Source of the DNA: Mycobacterium sp.
GTDB lineage: Bacteria; Actinomycetota; Actinomycetes; Mycobacteriales; Mycobacteriaceae
Assembly: GCA_025965975.1 (NCBI GenBank)
Contig: JAOPVX010000274.1
Span: 1-60,408, forward strand
Length of the DNA stretch: 60,408 bases
Direction of reading: 5' to 3'
Shown here: one piece after another, positions 55,022-60,408 of the stretch
Numbering within the stretch: position 1 is the first letter of the stretch
Layout: each line of letters starts with the position of its first letter
Position numbers and translations under genes: made by a program
The notes under the pieces: generated by a model
Database searches by the model: none
Told to the model about the DNA's origin: nothing
The model's input: the letters and a program-made list of their open reading frames with translations, nothing else

Positions 55022-57766
55022 CTACCCGGCATCAATAGCGACGACGCCGCGTCGAATGTCGTTGATCGCGCGCTTCGCGGTGGCGCGCAGCGCCGGCGTT
55101 GGTGCGGCGTTGCGTACCTGGTCGAGCAGGTCGAGGACCTGACGGCACCACCGGACGAAATCGCCCGCCGACAACGGCGTGCCGGTACCCGATGCGTCGG
55201 ACGCAGCAAGGGCTGCGGTCAGGTCGCCGGTGGTGGCCCAGCGGTAGACGGCCGCCACGAAGCCGTCCTCGGGCTCGCGGCTCTGGGTAACGCGGTGTCG
55301 CTGCTCGTCGGCCCGCAGCCCGGTCCACAGCCGGCGAGTCTGGTTCAAGGCACGGCGCAGCTTGCCGGTGGGCACGTCGGTTCCGTCGGACGCGCCCGGC
55401 GCGTCGCCGCGGGACTCGTAGAGCACCGACGACAACACCGCCGCAAGCTCGGCGGCGTCCAGTCCCTCCCAGGTGCCGCTGCGCAGGCATTCGGCGACCA
55501 GTAGGTCGCTCTCGCTGTAGATCCGGGCCAGCAGCCGGCCGTCGTCGGTCACCTTGGGGTCGCCGTCTTCACTCTCGATGAACCCGCGTTCGGTGAGCAG
55601 CACGACGATTCGATCGAACGTACGCGCCAGCGAGTTGGTGGCCGCGGCGACCTTCTGCCGGATCTGTTCGTTGTCCCGTTCGATCCGCAGGTATCGCTCG
55701 GCCAGCCGGGCCTTGGCCTCGCGGTCCGGGAGGTCGTGTGCGGTATGCCGGTGCAGTTGTTCACGCAGCCCGGCCAATTCGGGATCGACGTCACGCTCCT
55801 TCGGCGGGCCGCTGCGCTTGGCCTTCACCGATGGGACGTCCAGGGGGGCGACCGCGGAGCGCAGCGCCGACGCGAGATCGCGCCGCGCCCGCGGATTGCG
55901 GTGCTCGACCCGCTTTGGCAGCGTCATCGAGCCGAGCGGCTCCGACGCGCCGGAGTAGTCGGCCGACGAAATGCGGCCCGCCCAACGGTGTTCGGTGAGC
56001 ACGAGCGGTCGCGGGTCGTCGCTGTCGCGGTCGGCCTCCAGCACGACGGCCAGGCCGCCGCGGCGGCCGTGCGTAATGGTGATGATGTCGCCGCGGCGCA
56101 GCGCGGCCAGCGAATCGTTGGCGGCCTTGCGCCGGTGCAGCCGCGACGCTCGGGCCTGGGCCCGTTCGCGTTCGGAGATCTGCAAGCGCAGCCGCACATA
56201 GTCGAGGATCGACGCGTCGTGCCCGCCGAGTTCGCCTGCTATCTCGTCGAGTATCTGCTCGCCGCGCTCGACGGCGCGCACCAACCCGACCACCGAGCGG
56301 TCGGCCTGGTATTGCGCGAACGAGCTTTCCAGCAGCTTGTGAGCCTGTGTCGGGCCCATCTGGTCCACCAGATTGATGGTCATGTTGTAGGTCGGCGCGA
56401 ACGAGCTGCGCAGCGGGAACGTGCGCGTCGACGCCAGGCCGGCGACCTCGGCAGGGTCGATGTCGGGATGCCACAACACCACCGCGTGGCCCTCGACGTC
56501 GATGCCGCGCCGCCCGGCCCGGCCCGTCAGCTGGGTGTATTCCCCCGGCGTCAATGGCATGTGCTGCTCGCCGTTGAACTTAACCAACCGCTCGAGCTGC
56601 ACTGTTCTTGCCGGCATGTTGATGCCCAAAGCCAGTGTTTCCGTGGCGAATACGGCCTTAACCAGGCCAGCGGTGAACAATTCCTCTACGGTGTGGCGGA
56701 AGATCGGCAGCATCCCGGCGTGGTGGGCGGCCAGGCCGCGCAGCAGCCCCTCGCGCCACTCGTGATAGTCGAGCACGACCAAATCGGCCTCGTTGAGGTC
56801 CGCGGTGCGGCGGTCGATGATCTCGGCGATGCGGACCCGTTCCTCATCGGAGGTGAGGCGCAGCGAAGAGCGCAGACATTGCTTGACCGCCGCGTCGCAG
56901 CCGACGCGTGAGAACACGAATGTGATTGCGGGCAAAAGCCCTTCGCGGTCAAGCGTGCTGATGACGTCGGGCCGGCTCGGCGGCCGGTAGATGCTTGGAC
57001 GAGCACGGCCCCGGCCGCGGGGCTGCCAGTCGGCCAGCCGATCCGCCTCGCGGCGGTTTGCGAGGTGGCGCAGCAGTTCAGGGTCGACGAGAAGGTCGCG
57101 GCCGGACTTGGCCGTCTCCGAGGCGCGGTAGTCAAACAGGTCGAACAGGCGCTTGCCCACCATCACGTGCTGCCACAACGGGACTGGGCGGTGTTCTTCG
57201 ACGACGACAGTGGTGTCGCCGCGCACGGTCTGAATCCAGCCGCCGAATTCCTCGGCATTGCTCACCGTCGCCGACAGGCTCACCACCCGCACGTCGTCGG
57301 GCAGGTGCAGGATCACTTCCTCCCACACCGCGCCGCGCATACGGTCGGCCAGGAAGTGCACCTCGTCCATGACGACATGCGAAAGTCCGTACAGTGCAGG
57401 TGAATTCGCGTATAGCATGTTGCGAAGCACTTCGGTCGTCATCACCACGACATCGGCGTCGCCGTTGATCGACTGGTCGCCGGTGAGCAGGCCGATGCGT
57501 TGCGGTCCGTACCTGGCCACAAGATCGTTGTGCTTCTGGTTGCTCAGCGCCTTGATCGGCGTGGTGTAGAAGCACTTTCGGGCCGCGGCAAGCGCGAGGT
57601 GTACGGCGAATTCGCCGACGACAGTCTTGCCTGCGCCGGTCGGTGCGCACACCAGCACACCGTGCCCGTTCTCCAAGCCCTGGCAGGCGCGCTGCTGAAA
57701 GTCGTCCAGCGAAAACGGCAGCTGCTCGGCGAAGCCAGCCAGCCGGCCGCTAAGTGGCGTCGTCAT
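55022..57766 (-). CDS. helY: Ski2/Mtr4-like ATP-dependent helicase HelY
   Basis: A 914-residue superfamily 2 DEVH-box helicase. Walker A is [13 protein letters not shown], motif II is [13 protein letters not shown] (DEVH), motif III is [12 protein letters not shown], motif VI is [16 protein letters not shown] Ski2-type C-terminal region with winged-helix and helical parts follows (~520-914). Expected to unwind structured RNA or DNA. It starts at the ATG at 57766, overlapping tatC by 17 bases; the longer open frame is a shadow of tatC. Confidence 0.9.
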   Translation of the reverse strand: MTTPLSGRLAGFAEQLPFSLDDFQQRACQGLENGHGVLVCAPTGAGKTVVGEFAVHLALAAARKCFYTTPIKALSNQKHNDLVARYGPQRIGLLTGDQSINGDADVVVMTTEVLRNMLYANSPALYGLSHVVMDEVHFLADRMRGAVWEEVILHLPDDVRVVSLSATVSNAEEFGGWIQTVRGDTTVVVEEHRPVPLWQHVMVGKRLFDLFDYRASETAKSGRDLLVDPELLRHLANRREADRLADWQPRGRGRARPSIYRPPSRPDVISTLDREGLLPAITFVFSRVGCDAAVKQCLRSSLRLTSDEERVRIAEIIDRRTADLNEADLVVLDYHEWREGLLRGLAAHHAGMLPIFRHTVEELFTAGLVKAVFATETLALGINMPARTVQLERLVKFNGEQHMPLTPGEYTQLTGRAGRRGIDVEGHAVVLWHPDIDPAEVAGLASTRTFPLRSSFAPTYNMTINLVDQMGPTQAHKLLESSFAQYQADRSVVGLVRAVERGEQILDEIAGELGGHDASILDYVRLRLQISERERAQARASRLHRRKAANDSLAALRRGDIITITHGRRGGLAVVLEADRDSDDPRPLVLTEHRWAGRISSADYSGASEPLGSMTLPKRVEHRNPRARRDLASALRSAVAPLDVPSVKAKRSGPPKERDVDPELAGLREQLHRHTAHDLPDREAKARLAERYLRIERDNEQIRQKVAAATNSLARTFDRIVVLLTERGFIESEDGDPKVTDDGRLLARIYSESDLLVAECLRSGTWEGLDAAELAAVLSSVLYESRGDAPGASDGTDVPTGKLRRALNQTRRLWTGLRADEQRHRVTQSREPEDGFVAAVYRWATTGDLTAALAASDASGTGTPLSAGDFVRWCRQVLDLLDQVRNAAPTPALRATAKRAINDIRRGVVAIDAG

Positions 57767-58700
57767 CGACCACGAGCCGGGCCGGGGTGGGCACGGCGGT
57801 CGGCGGTTCGATCGGTTCGACGCTGCCGATCGGCGCGGCAAGTTCGTCCGGTACGTCCTCGGCCGCCGCGCGCCGCGCCTTGCGGCTGTCGTGGATGCGG
57901 GTGATCTGGATCGACATCTCAAGCAGCACGGACAGCGCCAGCGCCAACGCCAACATGGAGAACGGGTCCGACCCCGGTGTCGCGAACGCGGCGAAGACGA
58001 AGAGACCGAAGATCAGTCCCCGCCGCCAGGCCTTCAACCGTTCGTAGGTGAGCATGCCGACGAGGTTGAGCATGATGATCAGCAGCGGGAATTCGAAGCT
58101 GATGCCGAACACCAGCAGCAGGTTGATCAGGAACCCGAAGTACTGCTCACCCGAAAGGGCGGTGACCTGCACATCGCTGCCAACGGTCAGCAGGAAGTGC
58201 AGGGCTTTGGCCAGCACGACGTACGCCAGTACGGCTCCGGTGACGAACAGCACCGCCCCGACGGCCACGAACGCCATCGCGAACCGGCGCTCCTTCTTAT
58301 ACAGGCCGGGCGTGATGAACGCCCACAGTTGATAGAGCCACACCGGGCAGGCCAGGATGATCCCAGCGGTCAGCGCCACCTTGAGCCGGAGCATGAACTG
58401 GTCGAACGGGGCCGTGGCCAACAGCCGACACTCCCCGTCGGGGGCGATGGTGGCGCGGGCGGATGACGGCAGCGAACAGTACGGCCCGCGCAGCCATTCG
58501 CCGAGGCTGTGGAGGCCCATCGCGCCGTGGCTGTACCAGAAGAAGCCGACGGTCGTCGTCAGCACGACTGCAGCGACCGCGATCAGCAGGCGGGTGCGCA
58601 GTTCCTGCAGATGCTCGACCAGCGACATGGTGCCGTCGGGATTGACCCGCGACCGCCGTCGACGAGGATTGAGCTTCTTGAAGATTTCGGGGGTCTGCAC
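57750..58700 (-). CDS. tatC: Sec-independent protein translocase TatC
   Basis: A 316-residue six-helix protein that recognises twin-arginine signal peptides. It has [50 protein letters not shown] and [11 protein letters not shown]. The C-terminal ~50 residues are an acidic, Pro-rich mycobacterial tail. GTG 58700 start. It lies between tatA and helY, as in M. tuberculosis. Confidence 0.94.
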   Translation of the reverse strand: MQTPEIFKKLNPRRRRSRVNPDGTMSLVEHLQELRTRLLIAVAAVVLTTTVGFFWYSHGAMGLHSLGEWLRGPYCSLPSSARATIAPDGECRLLATAPFDQFMLRLKVALTAGIILACPVWLYQLWAFITPGLYKKERRFAMAFVAVGAVLFVTGAVLAYVVLAKALHFLLTVGSDVQVTALSGEQYFGFLINLLLVFGISFEFPLLIIMLNLVGMLTYERLKAWRRGLIFGLFVFAAFATPGSDPFSMLALALALSVLLEMSIQITRIHDSRKARRAAAEDVPDELAAPIGSVEPIEPPTAVPTPARLVVDDDAT

Positions 58701-58763
58701 GGGCTTGTGAAGTGGCGCGGCCTAGAGACGCGGCGTCATGCCGCGCTCATGGTTCGCCCTGGG

Positions 58764-59024
58764 TCAGGCCGGGCGTTTGTCTGACGGTTGCTCGGCGTCG
58801 GGAGCCGGGGTATCGGCGCGTTCCGAGGCGATCGGTGTTGCCGGTGGCGCCTCTGCCTCCGGCTTGGAGTCGGACTGCATCTCTTTGATCTCGGACTTGA
58901 AGATCCGCATCGACTTGCCGAGTGAGCGCGCTGCGTCCGGGAGCTTCTTGGCACCGAAGAGCAGCACGAATACGGCAATAATGATTAACCAGTGCCAGGG
59001 TTGCAGACCACCCATTTTGGTCAC
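58764..59024 (-). CDS. tatA: Sec-independent protein translocase TatA
   Basis: An 86-residue pore-forming Tat component. One transmembrane helix ([14 protein letters not shown]), the hinge and amphipathic helix [20 protein letters not shown] and an acidic, Pro-rich tail are present. It exports folded proteins with TatC; the catalase-like protein in this window carries a suitable signal. Confidence 0.95.
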   Translation of the reverse strand: MTKMGGLQPWHWLIIIAVFVLLFGAKKLPDAARSLGKSMRIFKSEIKEMQSDSKPEAEAPPATPIASERADTPAPDAEQPSDKRPA

Positions 59025-59045
59025 CTCCAGACGTCTGGACTGAGT

Positions 59046-60020
59046 CTACCCGCCGACGTCGTCAGCACCGACCTCATAGGCGCGGAGCGCCGCGGTGGCC
59101 GACTCCCGCACCCGGTGGGCGAGCGACTCGGGCGCGAGCACGCGCACGGCGGATCCGAAACCCAGCACGAACCGGGCCATCCACTCGTCGGAGGCGTAGG
59201 TCATCGCGGCCTCGCAGGCACCGTCGGACAGCTCATGAATCACGCGCAGCGGGTAGTAGTCGAACATCCACGACGCGGACCGGTCGATGAGCAACGTGGC
59301 CGACGGCAGCGAAGGGTCGGCGTCGAACAGCGAGGTGTCGGGGCCGGCCTGCACCGCGGGCGGCGGCGGAGCCGACGGCTCGTCGAGCACCTTGGCGTCG
59401 ACGATGCGGTCAAACCGGAACAGCCGCACGCCCTCGGCTGACCGGCACCAGGCTTCCAGGTAGCTGTGGTCGGCGACCAGCGCCACGCGGATGGGGTCGA
59501 CGACCCGGCTGGACAGCATGTCGTGGGACGCCGAGTAGTACTCGATCGCCAGTGCGCGGCCATTGCGCACGGCGGCGCGGACCGCGGCGGCCGCCTCGCT
59601 TTCCGCGGGGGCGGGTTCGTCGACGGCGGCTTCGGCTCCATGACTGAGCGCGCCCGCCGCCGACTCGATCTTGGCGATCGCGCTGCGCGCGGCCTCAGGG
59701 TCGACCATGCCGGGCACATCGAGCAGGGTCCGCAGCGCGACGAGAACGCCGGTGGCTTCTGGCGATGTCAGCCGCAGCGGATGGTCGATGCCCGCGGAGA
59801 AGGTGACTTCGATTGTGTCGCCGGAGAATTCGAAGTCGATGAGGTCACCGGGCCCGTACCCGGGCAGACCGCACATCCACAGCTGGTTCAGGTCGTCGCG
59901 AAGTTGCTTGACGCTGACGCCGAGGTCGGACGCCGCCTCGGCGTAGGTGATCTTCGGATTGGCCTGGAAGTACGGCACCATGTTGAGCAGCCGGACCAGC
60001 CGAGTGGAGACGGCGGTCAT
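59046..60020 (-). CDS. pafC: DNA-damage regulator PafC
   Basis: A 324-residue winged-helix/WYL protein. The N-terminal HTH is ITYAEAASDLGVSVKQLRDD. The WYL domain spans ~170-230 (DHSYLEAWCRSAEGVRLFRF). A WCX C-terminal domain follows. PafB and PafC act together as a transcription activator of the LexA-independent mycobacterial DNA-damage response. Overlaps pafB by four bases. Confidence 0.92.
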   Translation of the reverse strand: MTAVSTRLVRLLNMVPYFQANPKITYAEAASDLGVSVKQLRDDLNQLWMCGLPGYGPGDLIDFEFSGDTIEVTFSAGIDHPLRLTSPEATGVLVALRTLLDVPGMVDPEAARSAIAKIESAAGALSHGAEAAVDEPAPAESEAAAAVRAAVRNGRALAIEYYSASHDMLSSRVVDPIRVALVADHSYLEAWCRSAEGVRLFRFDRIVDAKVLDEPSAPPPPAVQAGPDTSLFDADPSLPSATLLIDRSASWMFDYYPLRVIHELSDGACEAAMTYASDEWMARFVLGFGSAVRVLAPESLAHRVRESATAALRAYEVGADDVGG

Positions 60021-60408
60021 GCGGTGACCTCGTCGGTCCGGCCGGCCTGCGCGCGAAGCCGGGCCAGCACGTCGTCACGCAACGATTGGGGCTCGCGCGC
60101 GACGGCGTCCGGGCCGTAGCCGGCGATCTCGCGGGCGAGCCGGTCGAGCATGCCGATGTCGACGGTGATCTGAACGCCTGCGCGGCCGCCGAGTGTGCAG
60201 GGTCCGACAACAGTGCCCCGGCGGCGCAGCGCGGTGGCGCGGCCATCGGCGATCCACACCCTGGCTTGGCCGGTGTTGGGCCATTCTCCGACCGCGCGGT
60301 CGACGATCTCGCGCAGATTGATCCCGTCGGGCCGCTTTACCGCGCCGGGTGGGCCGATGGGGGTGACCTCGGCGCCGATGCGGGAGAGCCGGAACGTGCG
60401 GGTGGCGT
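60017..60408 (-). CDS. pafB: DNA-damage regulator PafB (C-terminal part, cut by window edge)
   Basis: The last ~130 residues of a PafB-type WYL protein: FRLSRIGAEVTPIGPP, NLREIVDRAVGEWP, VQITVDIGMLDRLAREIAGY and a C-terminal RDDVLARLRAQAGRTDEVTA. The 5' part lies beyond the window. Its stop overlaps the pafC start (ATGA), as expected for the pafBC operon. Confidence 0.85.
   Translation of the reverse strand, partial: ATRTFRLSRIGAEVTPIGPPGAVKRPDGINLREIVDRAVGEWPNTGQARVWIADGRATALRRRGTVVGPCTLGGRAGVQITVDIGMLDRLAREIAGYGPDAVAREPQSLRDDVLARLRAQAGRTDEVTA

Overview
The window is high-GC actinobacterial DNA. Its right-hand two thirds follow the gene order of a mycobacterial chromosome, in the segment that M. 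tuberculosis numbers roughly Rv2045c-Rv2096c: lipT, lppI, rbpA, ppm1/lnt, Rv2052c, fxsA, Rv2054, Rv2061c, cobN, cobG-cobH-cobIJ, cobK-cobM-cobL, Rv2073c, Rv2074, pepE, Rv2090, Rv2091c, helY, tatC, tatA, pafC, pafB. Separate lnt and ppm1 genes (fused in M. tuberculosis), the apparent absence of pks12, blaC, sigC and the zinc-regulated ribosomal-protein operon from their usual places, and many catabolic genes suggest a Mycolicibacterium-like environmental species. Homologue names come from memory of these families; no database was searched.

Positions 1-7.5 kb are an accessory, decaying region. At the left edge is a shortened tnsA-like gene with the probable start of a second transposase gene, bounded by short repeats that look like a transposon end. 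Next come a 5'-truncated GntR/FCD regulator, an intact HD-domain (PhnZ-like) protein with a perfect palindrome upstream, an HTH protein whose C-terminus has been lost at a junction with a LysR fragment, and a frameshifted gene with a (GGT)n tract. Then follow an intact DUF2235 hydrolase and a four-helix membrane protein.

Positions 7.5-20 kb carry housekeeping and catabolic genes: a zinc-ribbon/DUF6400 pair, a wrecked metallo-hydrolase, xylulokinase, an LppW-like protein, a RibD-type reductase, small membrane proteins, a gluconate permease/kinase/GntR set with a clear operator candidate, a three-repeat DUF4333 lipoprotein, an SDR, and a tnpB whose RuvC/zinc-ribbon region carries an internal deletion. 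Positions 20-28.5 kb hold a lipT / copper amine oxidase / kinase-CrtC-like fusion cluster, lppI, a membrane protein and a Tat-exported catalase-like enzyme.

Positions 28.5-60.4 kb are the conserved core: RNA polymerase binding protein RbpA, lipoprotein N-acylation and polyprenyl-phosphate mannose synthesis, most of the late cobalamin pathway, F420-dependent oxidoreductases, PepE, the HelY helicase, Tat translocase and the PafBC DNA-damage activators. Inside it are three items I do not recognise from the literature: a 34-residue membrane peptide gene directly ahead of cobN, a pair of paralogous small proteins that share an upstream motif beside cobG, and a flavin monooxygenase broken by two frameshifts.
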